Shown one piece after another: positions 1 through 8,568 of a stretch of DNA of 64,000 nt (within the stretch, counting starts at the first letter, position 1; each line of letters starts with the position of its first letter). Made by a program: the position numbers and the translations under genes. Under the pieces are notes generated by a model. It did not search any database. It had not been told where the DNA came from and saw nothing but the letters and a program-made list of their open reading frames with translations. The stretch comes from Bacillota bacterium (lineage in GTDB: Bacteria > Bacillota > UBA5301): positions 57,788 to 121,787 of the forward strand of contig JACDOJ010000003.1 of NCBI GenBank assembly GCA_017656135.1. Direction: 5' to 3'.

Positions 1-171
1 CAGGTTGGCAAAGAAAAGCTTACGATTGGCTCGGACCAGCTCGGGATCATCCCCGACGTGAAAAGCCATGTTCAAAGCGGAAAAAGGAGGCCTGCTCCGA
101 CCTCCTTCTCTAGTACTGAAGGCATGTACCACCTTTTCGGCGGTGGTAAAATCAGGATACTGGATGATCAT
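1..171 (-). CDS. YlmD/PgeF-family multicopper-like laccase-domain protein (N-terminal part, cut by window edge)
   Basis: The first 57 codons are visible. The ATG at 171 follows a GGAGG ribosome site by six bases and overlaps the nrdR stop in an ATGA junction, so the two are translationally coupled. The translation contains HAFSTREGG and [14 protein letters not shown], the family's N-terminal signature (HxFSTRxGG, H-VGDDP--V--NR). Members (old names polyphenol oxidase, YfiH/YlmD) are zinc-dependent purine nucleoside phosphorylases/adenosine deaminases. The catalytic His/Cys residues lie beyond the edge. Position after nrdR and ylmC fits the ylm region next to sigE/sigG in spore formers. Confidence 0.85.
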   Translation of the reverse strand, partial: MIIQYPDFTTAEKVVHAFSTREGGRSRPPFSALNMAFHVGDDPELVRANRKLFFANL

Positions 172-626
172 GCCGAACCTCCATCCAACAGCTGCTGAAG
201 TTCTTCCATGAACCGATTGATGTCTTTGAACTGGCGGTAAACTGAAGCAAAGCGAACGTAAGCCACCTGGTCCAACTTACGCAGCCGCTCCATGACCGCC
301 TCGCCGATCACCGCCGAGCTGACCTCCCGGTATTCCCCGACGAGCTCTTGTTCGATCTCGTCAACCAGTTTTTCCAGTTCCGAAAGGGGAATCGAGCGTT
401 TCTCACAGGCCTTGATCAGACCCAACAAGACCTTGTTCCGGTCAAAAGCCTCTCGCCGGGAGTCCTTCTTAATCACAATCAAAGGGAGTTTGTCCACCCG
501 TTCGTATGTGGTAAACCGCTTGTTGCAGCTGGTACACTCCCTCCGCCGGCGTACTGATTCGCCTTCATCTGTAGTGCGGGAGTCCAGAACTCTGGTATCT
601 GCTTGGCCGCAATAAGGACACTTCAT
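168..626 (-). CDS. nrdR: Transcriptional repressor NrdR
   Basis: 152 aa, the usual family length. An N-terminal zinc ribbon is present (CPYC at residues 3-6 and CTSC at 31-34) followed by an arginine-rich DNA-contacting strand (RRRREC) and an ATP-cone domain (about 46-136) with [15 protein letters not shown]. NrdR senses ATP/dATP through the cone and represses ribonucleotide reductase genes at NrdR boxes. No nrd gene is in this window, so the targets are elsewhere. It lies between ylmC (19 bases upstream) and ylmD (ATGA overlap) in one minus-strand run. Confidence 0.97.
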   Translation of the reverse strand: MKCPYCGQADTRVLDSRTTDEGESVRRRRECTSCNKRFTTYERVDKLPLIVIKKDSRREAFDRNKVLLGLIKACEKRSIPLSELEKLVDEIEQELVGEYREVSSAVIGEAVMERLRKLDQVAYVRFASVYRQFKDINRFMEELQQLLDGGSA

Positions 627-645
627 CTGGGACCACCTGTTGTCG

Positions 646-930
646 TCAGTATTCGCCGGGTTCTTTCAAGAAGTAGTGTGAGTTCTCCTTCTTAGCCAGG
701 GATGGTAAGTCGACTAGGATGACATCGGTACCAAAGCGCTGAACCTGCTCCCAGGGGATCACAATATTCTCCGACCTCAAAAGCCAGAAACTGCTCTTTC
801 CTGGAACAATGATGGACCGGATCCGGCCCGATTCCAGGTCCAGTTCAATATCTTCGATGAAACCCAGCCGCTTACCGTCTGCAAGATTGATAACTTCACG
901 GAGTTTTAAATCTGATATTCGGGACAGCAA
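646..930 (-). CDS. ylmC: YlmC/YmxH family PRC-barrel sporulation protein
   Basis: About 94 aa. The sequence [22 protein letters not shown] followed by IRSIIVPG matches the PRC-barrel YlmC/YmxH family, which is found in spore formers beside sigG and whose biochemical role is unknown. I prefer the TTG at 930, because GGGAGG at 941-946 then has proper spacing (about 10 bases). A GTG at 939 would be almost on top of that site. The ribosome site is buried in an 11-bp inverted repeat (935-984, listed separately), so translation may be gated. It is 67 bases downstream of spoIIR. Confidence 0.85.
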   Translation of the reverse strand: MLSRISDLKLREVINLADGKRLGFIEDIELDLESGRIRSIIVPGKSSFWLLRSENIVIPWEQVQRFGTDVILVDLPSLAKKENSHYFLKEPGEY

Positions 931-934
931 AGCG

Positions 935-984
935 GACACCTCCCGCCACTCTCAATATTTTATGTCAGGAGCACGGGAGGTGTC
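935..984 (-). promoter_or_regulatory. Inverted repeat sequestering the ylmC ribosome binding site
   Basis: Arms 935-945 and 974-984 are perfectly complementary over 11 bp (GACACCTCCCG / CGGGAGGTGTC), separated by 28 bases. In the minus-strand mRNA the 3' arm contains the ylmC Shine-Dalgarno GGGAGG. The 5' arm begins 13 bases after the spoIIR stop. The repeat could block ylmC translation, stabilise the 3' end of spoIIR mRNA, or both. No poly-U follows, so an ordinary terminator is unlikely. Confidence 0.6.
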
Positions 985-997
985 ACACCAGCATAGA

Positions 998-1642
998 CTA
1001 TTTTCCACGCAGACCGGGAGTTACCACCGGAATCTGTCTGGTTTGGAAACCCCAAGGATTCTTCAGATCCACCGCCACCTCAGTCTTCCCGTTAGGGGAC
1101 TCTTCCTTCTGAAGCCGCTCAGTAGCCAAGGGACCGGACATATTCAGGAAACAGAGCGGCGGGAAGAGGACGCACCACCAATTGTGGCCGCTGCCCTCTC
1201 CGATAGTGACCTTGAGGGTCGGATAGACCCCACCGGCCAAGACGAAATTGCCGTAGGCCTTGGGTGGAAAAGGATATTTCCCCAACTCCACCTGGACCGG
1301 GTAGTTCTCCCCGGCGGCCAGAATCCGCTGGGCAGCTGCTTTCTTCAGAACATCTAGATTGCTTTGGAGGATCTGCCAAGCGGTTTCGAAATCATGGGTG
1401 TCATCCAGGAGGGCGCCTGAGGCCTCCAAAATGGCATCCCTGACTCCCAGCTTCAATTGTTGATCAGTGCTGGAGTCGCTGTTGGCTACAACATGCAATC
1501 TGATCAAGTTATCTTTATTGAAGGCGATTTCCGCTTGTCCGCTATCAGTCCTAGTAAGGCCGATACCCACACTCACCACTAGGGTTATCAGGGAGAGAAT
1601 CACCAGCCAGAGGGTAAACCTTTTGCTTCGTACTGCTAACAT
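998..1642 (-). CDS. spoIIR: Stage II sporulation protein R (SpoIIR)
   Basis: 214 aa with an N-terminal membrane/signal segment (about residues 10-28), so it is exported. The hallmark motifs are present: IRLHVVANSDS, DQQLKLGVRDAIL and NWWCVLFPPLCF. SpoIIR is the forespore-made signal that crosses the intermembrane space and triggers SpoIIGA to cleave pro-sigma-E in the mother cell. The ATG at 1642 follows GGAGG by seven bases. It lies 12 bases after sigG, so both should be on one transcript, and both SpoIIGA and SigE are encoded within 3 kb. The whole signalling circuit is therefore clustered here. Confidence 0.96.
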   Translation of the reverse strand: MLAVRSKRFTLWLVILSLITLVVSVGIGLTRTDSGQAEIAFNKDNLIRLHVVANSDSSTDQQLKLGVRDAILEASGALLDDTHDFETAWQILQSNLDVLKKAAAQRILAAGENYPVQVELGKYPFPPKAYGNFVLAGGVYPTLKVTIGEGSGHNWWCVLFPPLCFLNMSGPLATERLQKEESPNGKTEVAVDLKNPWGFQTRQIPVVTPGLRGK

Positions 1643-1654
1643 AAATGGTACCTC

Positions 1655-2431
1655 CTAGTCTTGCGAAATGTACCTGCGTATGTGTTTGAGAGCTGCCTTT
1701 TCCAACCGCGATACCTGAGCCTGAGAGATACCGATCTCCTCAGCGACCTCCATTTGGGTCCGCCCCTCATAGAACCGGAGAGTCAAGATGAGTTTCTCCC
1801 GTTCTGACAGGTGCTGCAGAGATTCCCGGATCGAGATACCCTCCAGCCACTTGCTGTCTTGATTCTTCTCGTCACCGATTTGATCTAGGACGAAGATGGG
1901 GTCCCCCCCGTCGTGGTACATCGGCTCAAAAAGGGAGATGGGCTCCTGGATGGCATCTAAGGCATAGACGATCTCTTCCTGAAGCATGTTCAGTTCAGCG
2001 GCAATCTCCGCTACCGAAGGTTCCTTGCCGTTCTTTTGGACCAGGGTGTCCCGGACTTGCAGGGCCTTGTAAGCCACGTCCCGCAGGGAGCGACTGACCC
2101 TGATGGGATTATTATCCCTGAGGTAGCGCCGGATTTCGCCGATAATCATCGGCACGGCGTAGGTGGAAAACTTGACATTTTGGGAGAGGTCGAAGTTGTC
2201 AATGGCCTTCATCAGGCCAATGCAACCTACCTGAAAAAGGTCGTCCACATACTCTCCCCGATTGTTAAATCGCTGAATAACGCTTAACACCAACCGCAAG
2301 TTTCCCTGGACCAGTTGTTCCCTAGCTGATTTATCCCCTTGACGCATTTGTCGTAAAAGCTCCCGCATCTTCTTGTTGGATAAGACAGGGAGCTTAGAGG
2401 TATTGACTCCGCAGATCTCGACTTTATTCAC
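1655..2431 (-). CDS. sigG: RNA polymerase sigma-G factor, late forespore
   Basis: 258 aa. Starting at GTG 2431 (GGGGGG six bases upstream) the protein begins VNKVEICGVNTSKLPVLSN, matching the N terminus of Bacillus SigG. A start further upstream would add a spurious 45-residue extension. Region 2 (RFNNRGEYVDDLFQVGCIGLMKAIDNFD), region 3 and the region 4 helix-turn-helix (MEVAEEIGISQAQVSRLEKAALK) are intact. SigG directs late forespore genes such as SASP and germination genes (ssp and sleB-ypeB are in this window). A candidate forespore promoter lies at 2491-2520, and spoIIR follows 12 bases downstream. Confidence 0.98.
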   Translation of the reverse strand: MNKVEICGVNTSKLPVLSNKKMRELLRQMRQGDKSAREQLVQGNLRLVLSVIQRFNNRGEYVDDLFQVGCIGLMKAIDNFDLSQNVKFSTYAVPMIIGEIRRYLRDNNPIRVSRSLRDVAYKALQVRDTLVQKNGKEPSVAEIAAELNMLQEEIVYALDAIQEPISLFEPMYHDGGDPIFVLDQIGDEKNQDSKWLEGISIRESLQHLSEREKLILTLRFYEGRTQMEVAEEIGISQAQVSRLEKAALKHIRRYISQD

Positions 2432-2490
2432 CGTAATCCCCCCGCAAATTAGCAAAAGAAAGAAATCATAGCCCGTATGCGACTCATTCA

Positions 2491-2520
2491 CATTATGGCC
2501 ATGATTTTTGGTGGGTATAC
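2491..2520 (-). promoter_or_regulatory. Candidate sigma-F/sigma-G (forespore) promoter for sigG-spoIIR
   Basis: On the minus strand GTATA (2516-2520) and GGCCATAATG (2491-2500) are separated by 15 bases. This fits the known sigma-F pattern (GYWTA about 15 bases from GGNNANANT). The -10 lies 59 bases upstream of the sigG GTG. Sigma-F control of sigG and spoIIR is established in Bacillus. Assignment here rests on motif match only. Confidence 0.6.
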
Positions 2521-2537
2521 ATCTAGGGAAGCTGGCT

Positions 2538-3581
2538 TTATTCAAAATAGAAGAGGCCCAAAGCATCCCAGGTGGCCGTATCTACCACTCCTGTAGGATT
2601 GAGACCGTGATCTTCCTGGAATTTTTTGACAGCCTGCTGGGTACCGAAACCGTAGATGCCGTCAACCCCGATGTCATAATAGCCCAACTGCTTGAGCCTC
2701 CTCTGAACCACCATCACCGGACTGCCTTTAAGACCGCCCCGCTTAAGAAGCGGCCTGCCTCCTAACTCACCCCAAGGGCCTTTGGTAATGTAGACAGGAG
2801 TCCCCACCTTCACCCACTCGAAGAGTTCCTCGACGTGACGGTTATGCATCCTGATGCAGCCGTGAGAAGCGAAGCTACCAATTGACCAGGGTTTGTTGGT
2901 GCCGTGAATCCCGTACTTGCCGAACTTGGTATCGAGCTGCATCCACCTGGTGCCAAAACCCTCTCCCCACCACTCTTTGGAGACGATGCGGAAGTAGCCC
3001 AGCGGGGTAGGAGTTTCCGGTTTGCCTACTGCCACCGGATAGACCTTATAGGGGGTTTCGTCAGAGTAGACAGTCAGCCTACGGGCGTAAATGTCTATCT
3101 TGATTCTAACCTTGCCAGGAGGCGGCAGGGTCTTCTCTCTGCCTACCGGCAGGCTGGCATCTGCCAGGCTGCGCCAGGTAGCAAGGTCAACTCTACTGTC
3201 GGCAGGCAGTCCGTGTTTACTTTTGTAGTTTTGTACAGCCGCGGCGGTCTGGGGGCCGAAAACACCGTCAATTCCCCCTTGATACTCGCCGAAAGACTGC
3301 AGCAATTTTTGGAGCTCTACCACTTCCGAACCTCGGAGCCATGGATCGGTATAATAAAGCAGCCGGTCACCTTCACAGTCACAAGGGTAACTGGTGATAT
3401 ACTCGGCTTTAGGCGGTGCTACAGGTGAAGGGCTACTGAAGGTGCTCGCGGCCCCAAGGTCTTTTGGTTCAGTCTCCACCACCTGTGGTAATTGATCATA
3501 AGGAGAACCAGGTAGGAGATAGAAGGCTGTGAGGACTCCAAATATAGCGAAGAAGGCAAAGATAGCCAGGTGTCGACTCAT
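2538..3581 (-). CDS. L,D-transpeptidase (YkuD) with two peptidoglycan-binding domains
   Basis: 347 aa. An N-terminal hydrophobic anchor/signal (about 5-25) and a proline/serine-rich linker lead to a first PG_binding_1 domain (about 80-140), a YkuD catalytic domain (about 158-280) and a second PG_binding_1 (about 295-345). The catalytic motif HGTNKPWSIGSFASHGCIRM contains the conserved His and the nucleophile in SHGCIRM. The enzyme would make 3-3 crosslinks or anchor proteins in the cell wall or cortex. The ATG at 3581 follows AAGGAGGG. It sits alone between a terminator after sigE and the sigG promoter, so a sporulation-related wall role is plausible but inferred from position. Confidence 0.92.
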   Translation of the reverse strand: MSRHLAIFAFFAIFGVLTAFYLLPGSPYDQLPQVVETEPKDLGAASTFSSPSPVAPPKAEYITSYPCDCEGDRLLYYTDPWLRGSEVVELQKLLQSFGEYQGGIDGVFGPQTAAAVQNYKSKHGLPADSRVDLATWRSLADASLPVGREKTLPPPGKVRIKIDIYARRLTVYSDETPYKVYPVAVGKPETPTPLGYFRIVSKEWWGEGFGTRWMQLDTKFGKYGIHGTNKPWSIGSFASHGCIRMHNRHVEELFEWVKVGTPVYITKGPWGELGGRPLLKRGGLKGSPVMVVQRRLKQLGYYDIGVDGIYGFGTQQAVKKFQEDHGLNPTGVVDTATWDALGLFYFE

Positions 3582-3605
3582 TCTGCGCCCTCCTTAAACT
3601 CTCCG

Positions 3606-3636
3606 ATAAAAAAGGTAGGCCAAAAAAGCCTACCTT
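3606..3636 (-). terminator. Rho-independent terminator after sigE
   Basis: On the minus strand AAGGTAGGC (3628-3636) pairs with GCCTACCTT (3612-3620) around a short loop and is followed by a T-rich run. It lies about 35 bases after the sigE stop and separates spoIIGA-sigE from the L,D-transpeptidase. Confidence 0.85.
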
Positions 3637-3669
3637 AGTGTAAACCAGCAGAAAGTATTATATACCCCG

Positions 3670-4392
3670 TCACTCCATGCGCTTGATCTCCTTCTGCAGC
3701 TTTTTGATGATCCGCTTTTCCAAGCGGGAGATGTAGGACTGAGAAATTCCTAAACAATCAGCTACCTCTTTCTGGGTCTTTTCCTTACCGTTCTTAAGGC
3801 CAAACCGGAGCTCCATGATGGTCTTCTCCCGGGAAGTCAGCTTATGCATAGCCATTTGTAAAAGGTTTCTGTTGACGTTTTCCTCGATGCCCTTGTAGAC
3901 AATATCATTGTCGGTACCTAGTACATCTGAGAGCAGCAGTTCATTGCCGTCCCAATCCACGTTTAATGGTTCATCGAAGGAGATCTCCGTCTTGGTTTTA
4001 CTGTTCCTCCTGAGGTACATCAGGATCTCGTTTTCGATGCACCGGGAAGCGTAGGTCGCCAGTTTAATTTTTTTCAGGGGATCAAAATTGTTGACCGCCT
4101 TGATCAAACCAATGGTTCCGATGGAAACCAGGTCTTCGATGAGGATTCCCGTGTTCTCGAACTTCCGGGCAATGTAGACTACCAGGCGGAGATTGCGCTC
4201 AATAAGGGCGGTCTTGACGCTACTGTCGCCCTGGGCCAACCGATCCAAAAGCTCCTTCTCTTCCTCGGGGGAAAGGGGCGGCGGCAAGACCTCGCTGCTG
4301 CCCACATAAAAGATTCTGCCCTTGGGGACCAACTTCAGTTTAATAAGCAAGTTTAACAGGTAAATCCGGAAGCGAAGCCAAAGTCTCCTCAC
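3670..4392 (-). CDS. sigE: RNA polymerase sigma-E factor, mother cell (made as pro-sigma-E)
   Basis: 240 aa. The first ~30 residues form the membrane-associating pro-sequence (basic and hydrophobic, ending near [15 protein letters not shown], the family's cleavage zone). Sigma region 2 ([29 protein letters not shown]) and region 4 ([25 protein letters not shown]) are well conserved. SpoIIGA removes the pro-sequence after the SpoIIR signal, and active SigE then runs early mother-cell transcription. The start overlaps the spoIIGA stop by four bases, so the protease and its substrate are translationally coupled. Confidence 0.98.
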   Translation of the reverse strand: MRRLWLRFRIYLLNLLIKLKLVPKGRIFYVGSSEVLPPPLSPEEEKELLDRLAQGDSSVKTALIERNLRLVVYIARKFENTGILIEDLVSIGTIGLIKAVNNFDPLKKIKLATYASRCIENEILMYLRRNSKTKTEISFDEPLNVDWDGNELLLSDVLGTDNDIVYKGIEENVNRNLLQMAMHKLTSREKTIMELRFGLKNGKEKTQKEVADCLGISQSYISRLEKRIIKKLQKEIKRME

Positions 4393-5324
4393 CCTACGAT
4401 CTCCTTTACCTTGGAATTGTCAGGCTTGTGAACGGCTATTCTCTGTAGCAGTTCAGGATGGAGCAGTGCCTTGTAGGTGCCGTCATCACTGAGCGGCCGA
4501 TCGTGAATCCCGATTACCGCATTGGCGACCCCAAGGGTTTCGCCGCCGTAGTGCACCTGAAGAAAGTCGGGTTTAATCCCAACCAAGAGACCGTTGTTCT
4601 GCCCTAAAGTGGTGTAGGGGATCAGCCGAACCCGGGTCGACCAGGGCGAATCGTACACCAGCTCAGACACCCTGGTAAGCTCCCCGCTGCTGGCCGCAGC
4701 CACCAAAGCTTGCAGGTTAGGATCTGTGGCTTCAGCGAAGAGAGCCGATTCCACTATCACCACCGGGACCCCTGACAAAGGATCTCGCAGGCTGTTGCCG
4801 GTATCCAAGAGTGCAGTGGTCTGAAAACGCTCCGGCCCCAACCTAATCTCCAGCGGCACCCGCAAAGTCTTCTCCCAAAGCCAGTTCTGAACGATATTCC
4901 AGCCGATTTCACCGGTGAGCAGCACGGTCAGGATGGATACCACCGGTCCGGACCAGTCCAGGCCAGTGAGGCTCTGGACCGCCAGGCCGCAGCCGGCTGA
5001 AAAAAAGGCCAACCCGTAGAAGTACCCAGCTAGTTTCAATCCGTTCTTGAGACTATTGGGTTTGAAAAGCACCACCAAGAGAACTAAGGAGAAACCGATG
5101 ACCACCGCCGGATTAACCAGCAGCCTGAGAGAGGGAAAAAGACCATAAGTGGCCAGATCCACCAGGATGTCATAGGCAGCGAATAACAAGGCGCCGGCCA
5201 GCAAACGGCTGGACTTGACCTTGTAACCGGTAATCATTTTGGTCGCCCAGAGAAGGACATATCCCTGGACGGTCAAAAGGGTAAACAAGTATGAATATGC
5301 GTAGAGGTTAATCCGAAACGTCAT
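4389..5324 (-). CDS. spoIIGA: Sporulation sigma-E factor-processing peptidase SpoIIGA
   Basis: About 311 aa from the ATG at 5324, which follows GGAGAG by five bases. A longer TTG-started form would add poorly supported residues. The N-terminal half carries about five membrane helices. The C-terminal half is an aspartic protease domain with the catalytic DTGNSLRDP motif and the family strings [13 protein letters not shown] and [13 protein letters not shown]. It processes pro-sigma-E at the septal membrane and needs SpoIIR for activation. It begins just after the ftsZ terminator, so its transcription is separate from the division cluster. Confidence 0.95.
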   Translation of the reverse strand: MTFRINLYAYSYLFTLLTVQGYVLLWATKMITGYKVKSSRLLAGALLFAAYDILVDLATYGLFPSLRLLVNPAVVIGFSLVLLVVLFKPNSLKNGLKLAGYFYGLAFFSAGCGLAVQSLTGLDWSGPVVSILTVLLTGEIGWNIVQNWLWEKTLRVPLEIRLGPERFQTTALLDTGNSLRDPLSGVPVVIVESALFAEATDPNLQALVAAASSGELTRVSELVYDSPWSTRVRLIPYTTLGQNNGLLVGIKPDFLQVHYGGETLGVANAVIGIHDRPLSDDGTYKALLHPELLQRIAVHKPDNSKVKEIVG

Positions 5325-5378
5325 CTTAGCTCTCCACTTGAAACCATACCCTAGATGGGAAATGGTTTCCTTCCTAAC

Positions 5379-5411
5379 CAAAAAGAAAGAGACTCCCCGC
5401 TTGAGGGAGCC
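5379..5411 (-). terminator. Rho-independent terminator after ftsZ
   Basis: On the minus strand GGCTCCC (5405-5411) pairs with GGGAGTC (5391-5397) over seven positions including one G-T wobble. The stem is followed by TCTTTCTTTTT. It marks the end of the dcw cluster 18 bases beyond the ftsZ stop. Confidence 0.8.
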
Positions 5412-5428
5412 TTCGCTACTCTTCCACG

Positions 5429-6481
5429 CTACCTGCGGCGTAAAAAAGCCGGTATATCCAGGTCATCACTGGCGAAGGGCTTGATTTCAAGGCCCTGGGC
5501 TTTGTCCTTGGACTGCTCAGGCTTTTCGCTTACATCAAATCCGGTGGCAATGACGGTGACCCTAACCTCATCCTTTAGACTCTCATCGATCACCGCCCCG
5601 AAAATAATGTTGGCATCTGGATCGGCGGCCTTAGCGATGATCTCAGCTGCCTCATTGACCTCGAAGAGGCCCAGGTCGGCTCCGCCGGTGATATTCAAGA
5701 GCACTCCTTTGGCTCCTTCGATGGAAGCCTCCAACAGCGGACTGCTGATGGCGGCGGTGGCAGCTTCGGCAGCCCTGTGTTCGCCGGACCGGACACCGAT
5801 ACCCATCAGCGCTGAACCGGCGGAGGACATGATCGTTTTCACATCGGCAAAATCCAGGTTGATCAAACCAGGTATCGTAATTAGGTCAGAAATTCCCTGC
5901 ACACCCTGGCGCAGGACATCATCGGCCACCTTAAATGCCTCCAGAACCGAGGTCTTTTTCTCCACAACCTGTAAGAGCCGATCATTGGGGATGGTGATCA
6001 AGGTGTCCACTTTGTCCTTCAGGTTGGCTATTCCCATCTCAGCTTGACGTAACCGCCTACGTCCCTCAAAGGTAAAAGGTTTGGTGACAACACCTACAGT
6101 CAAAGCCCCAACTTCCCGGGCAACCTCAGCAACTATAGGCGCTCCTCCGGTCCCCGTTCCGCCGCCCATGCCGGCGGTGATGAAGACCATGTCCGAGCCT
6201 TCCAAGAGTTCCCGCAACTCGTCCCGGGATTCCTCAGCGGCCTCCTTGCCGATCTCCGGATTGGAGCCGGCTCCCAAGCCTTTTGTTAAGCGTTCACCCA
6301 GCTTCAACTTATATTGGGCGTTGGAAAGCCGCAGGGCCTGAGCATCAGTATTCAAGGCCACAAACTCAACACCCTGAACTCCGGCGTCAATCATCCGGTT
6401 GACCGCATTGGAGCCGCCGCCGCCGACTCCGATTACTTTGATTTTGGCAAACTGTTCTGGAGCAAGATCTAATTCAATCAT
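5429..6481 (-). CDS. ftsZ: Cell division protein FtsZ
   Basis: 350 aa tubulin-like GTPase that forms the Z ring. The nucleotide-binding motifs are present: [15 protein letters not shown] near the N terminus, the GGGTGTG signature ([12 protein letters not shown]) and the T7 loop N-x-D (NLDFADVKT). The C-terminal peptide [12 protein letters not shown] is the conserved docking tail for FtsA and other partners. The gene lies 27 bases downstream of ftsA, at the end of the dcw cluster, and is followed by a terminator. Confidence 0.99.
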   Translation of the reverse strand: MIELDLAPEQFAKIKVIGVGGGGSNAVNRMIDAGVQGVEFVALNTDAQALRLSNAQYKLKLGERLTKGLGAGSNPEIGKEAAEESRDELRELLEGSDMVFITAGMGGGTGTGGAPIVAEVAREVGALTVGVVTKPFTFEGRRRLRQAEMGIANLKDKVDTLITIPNDRLLQVVEKKTSVLEAFKVADDVLRQGVQGISDLITIPGLINLDFADVKTIMSSAGSALMGIGVRSGEHRAAEAATAAISSPLLEASIEGAKGVLLNITGGADLGLFEVNEAAEIIAKAADPDANIIFGAVIDESLKDEVRVTVIATGFDVSEKPEQSKDKAQGLEIKPFASDDLDIPAFLRRR

Positions 6482-6508
6482 ACCTATGAAGCCTCCCTAA
6501 AACTCTTC

Positions 6509-7699
6509 CTATTCCGTAGGAATAAAATCTTTGAACCATCTGGTTATGCGCTCGATAATCTGTTCTAAAAGCCCCGGACCCTCTACCGAAGTCTCTTCCC
6601 CAGCCAGACCCTGTTTGGCAGCATACTGAACCAGGCCAATACCGGTGGCATAAGCCGGGCTATTGATGATGTCAATCAAGCCGCCCACTGCTCTGGGAGT
6701 GCCAATGCGCACCGGCAAACCTAAAACCTCTTCGGCGATGTCGGTCAAGCCTCTGAGCTGCGAGGCACCTCCGGTGAGTACACACTGAATTGGTGCAATA
6801 CCGGACTGGTCCAACTTGGCCAGCTCCTTTTCCACCAACTGGAAGACCTCTTCCCCTCTGGGATACAAGATAGATTGGAGCTTGTCCACCGGCAGCTCAT
6901 TCCCGGTATCTCCTTGAGAGCTGTAGAGCAGCTTCAGGCGTTCCCCCTCAGCAAAGGGAATCCGGAGTCCGTAAGCCAAGTCGTGGGTAAAGTGATCTCC
7001 ACCGACCGGCAACACCGCCGTATGGAGAACCGAACCCTCGTAGAAGACGGCCAAATCGGTAGTGCCTCCGCCGATATCAATGAGGACTGTCCCACACTCC
7101 TGTTCGTCGGGAGTCAGGACACTGGTACACGAGGCCAAAGGCTGCAGAATCAGGTCTCTGACCTCAAGCCCGGCCCGCTGTACACATTTAACTATGTTCT
7201 GCAAAGCGGTGACCCTACCTGTAACTATGTGGACCTCGACCTCCAAACGCTTGCCGGCCATGCCCTCTGGGTTTTTGATACCCCGGCAGGAGTCGACGAT
7301 GAACTCCATGGGCAGGGCATGAATAATCTGGCGGTCGGTAGGAATAGCCACCACCTTTGCGGCCTCAATAACCCGCATGACATCACGGTGAGTGATCTCC
7401 TCTGAGTCAGCCACAGCGACCACACCGCTGCTGTTGAAGGAAACAATATGTCCGCCGGCGACCCCGACAAATACCGAAGAAACCCTGGTCCCGGCCATGC
7501 GTTCCGCAGCGCGGGTGGCCGCATTGATTGCCTGGACGGTCTTATCCAGGTTAACAACCATGCCTTTTTTCAGTCCATGGGAGGGGCTTGTACCTACTCC
7601 AATGATATTGACTTGTCCGCTTTCGCCTACTTCGCCAATGATTGCACAGACTTTGGATGTGCCGATATCAAGACCGGTGATGATCTCACGCTCAGGCAA
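6509..7699 (-). CDS. ftsA: Cell division protein FtsA
   Basis: About 396 aa actin-fold ATPase that tethers FtsZ to the membrane. Visible motifs are the phosphate-1 motif TGLDIGTSKVCAIIGE at the N terminus, GTVLIDIGGGTTDLAVF (phosphate 2), a 1C subdomain insert after it, and a C-terminal amphipathic helix (LLEQIIERITRWFKDFI) for membrane binding. I favour the TTG at 7699, spaced six bases from GGAGGAGGG. Further-upstream TTG/GTG codons are possible. Confidence 0.97.
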   Translation of the reverse strand: MPEREIITGLDIGTSKVCAIIGEVGESGQVNIIGVGTSPSHGLKKGMVVNLDKTVQAINAATRAAERMAGTRVSSVFVGVAGGHIVSFNSSGVVAVADSEEITHRDVMRVIEAAKVVAIPTDRQIIHALPMEFIVDSCRGIKNPEGMAGKRLEVEVHIVTGRVTALQNIVKCVQRAGLEVRDLILQPLASCTSVLTPDEQECGTVLIDIGGGTTDLAVFYEGSVLHTAVLPVGGDHFTHDLAYGLRIPFAEGERLKLLYSSQGDTGNELPVDKLQSILYPRGEEVFQLVEKELAKLDQSGIAPIQCVLTGGASQLRGLTDIAEEVLGLPVRIGTPRAVGGLIDIINSPAYATGIGLVQYAAKQGLAGEETSVEGPGLLEQIIERITRWFKDFIPTE

Positions 7700-7759
7700 C
7701 GGAGTCCCTCCTCCACTCACTAAACAATTCAACGGCCCAGAAGCTTTTCCTTTTTTTAG

Positions 7760-8509
7760 CTAGTTTAGTCTGTATTTAACAATCGGTCCATCGCCGGAGC
7801 GGAGATTGATGAGACTAATCCCGGTAAGACCATCTTCCTCGGCGCTGATAACCTGAAGAAGTTGCAGTTTCTCCTCCTGGTTCTGAAGGGAACCCCAGAC
7901 AACTTTGAGACCACCGGTGCAGTAAAAAGTGACTCCTTCAGAGGAAGAGTAGTTGACCTCACTGATTTCCAAGGGCAGTCCGGCCAGCTGCAAACGGCAG
8001 AGCAATTCTATGGTCTCGGGAACCCCCTCGGCTTCAACAGGCTCGCCGATGGTCACCGGCACGGGAGCGCTGCAGGTCAAAGCCGGGACACCGTATTTGC
8101 TGAAACTAGGAGTTCGTGCTATGGCCAGGCCCTCACTGTTGAGTAAAACATAGCCCTCACCTGTAGTTAAGGCGGCCACCGGATAGGTTTCGAAGATGCG
8201 AACCTCCAAGGTGCGAGGAAAGACCCGATCCACTTCGGCCCGTTCAATCCAGGGGTGTCTTTCCAGGTCCCGCCTGAGCTGGCTGGTAGATAAGAGAAAG
8301 ATGTTCCCCAGGCGATTGGGGTCCAAAAGCTCATTTAGATACTCCTGGGAGGAAAAGTAGTCTCCTTTGACTACCACCTCGTTGATTCGGAAATACGGTG
8401 AGAGCGAAACAGCCCAAACTGCTAGAACAGCTAAAATCAGGGCTAAAACGATGGCCACAAAGGGCCTGATTTTGGATCTTTCACTACCTCCCGTGCTACC
8501 TCTATCCAT
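7760..8509 (-). CDS. ftsQ: Cell division protein FtsQ/DivIB
   Basis: About 249 aa from the ATG at 8509 (GGGGG upstream). A short basic cytoplasmic tail is followed by one membrane helix (about residues 16-36). Next comes an extracytoplasmic POTRA domain (RINEVVVKGDYFSSQEYLNELL) and a FtsQ/DivIB beta domain with the conserved WIERAEVDRVFPRTLEVRI. It links FtsL and the septal penicillin-binding protein in the divisome. Position between murA and ftsA is standard for dcw clusters. Confidence 0.93.
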   Translation of the reverse strand: MDRGSTGGSERSKIRPFVAIVLALILAVLAVWAVSLSPYFRINEVVVKGDYFSSQEYLNELLDPNRLGNIFLLSTSQLRRDLERHPWIERAEVDRVFPRTLEVRIFETYPVAALTTGEGYVLLNSEGLAIARTPSFSKYGVPALTCSAPVPVTIGEPVEAEGVPETIELLCRLQLAGLPLEISEVNYSSSEGVTFYCTGGLKVVWGSLQNQEEKLQLLQVISAEEDGLTGISLINLRSGDGPIVKYRLN

Positions 8510-8568
8510 AAAAAAACCCCCTGCTAGAACTATTATAGCATGGGCTTCCATCAGGGAAAATAGTCTAC

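Noticed and set aside
2432-2566. N-terminal extension of sigG
   Set aside because: The family N terminus and ribosome site point to GTG 2431, and the extension overlaps the forespore promoter.
5355-6047. 230-codon plus-strand open frame
   Set aside because: It is antisense to ftsZ and crosses the ftsZ terminator.
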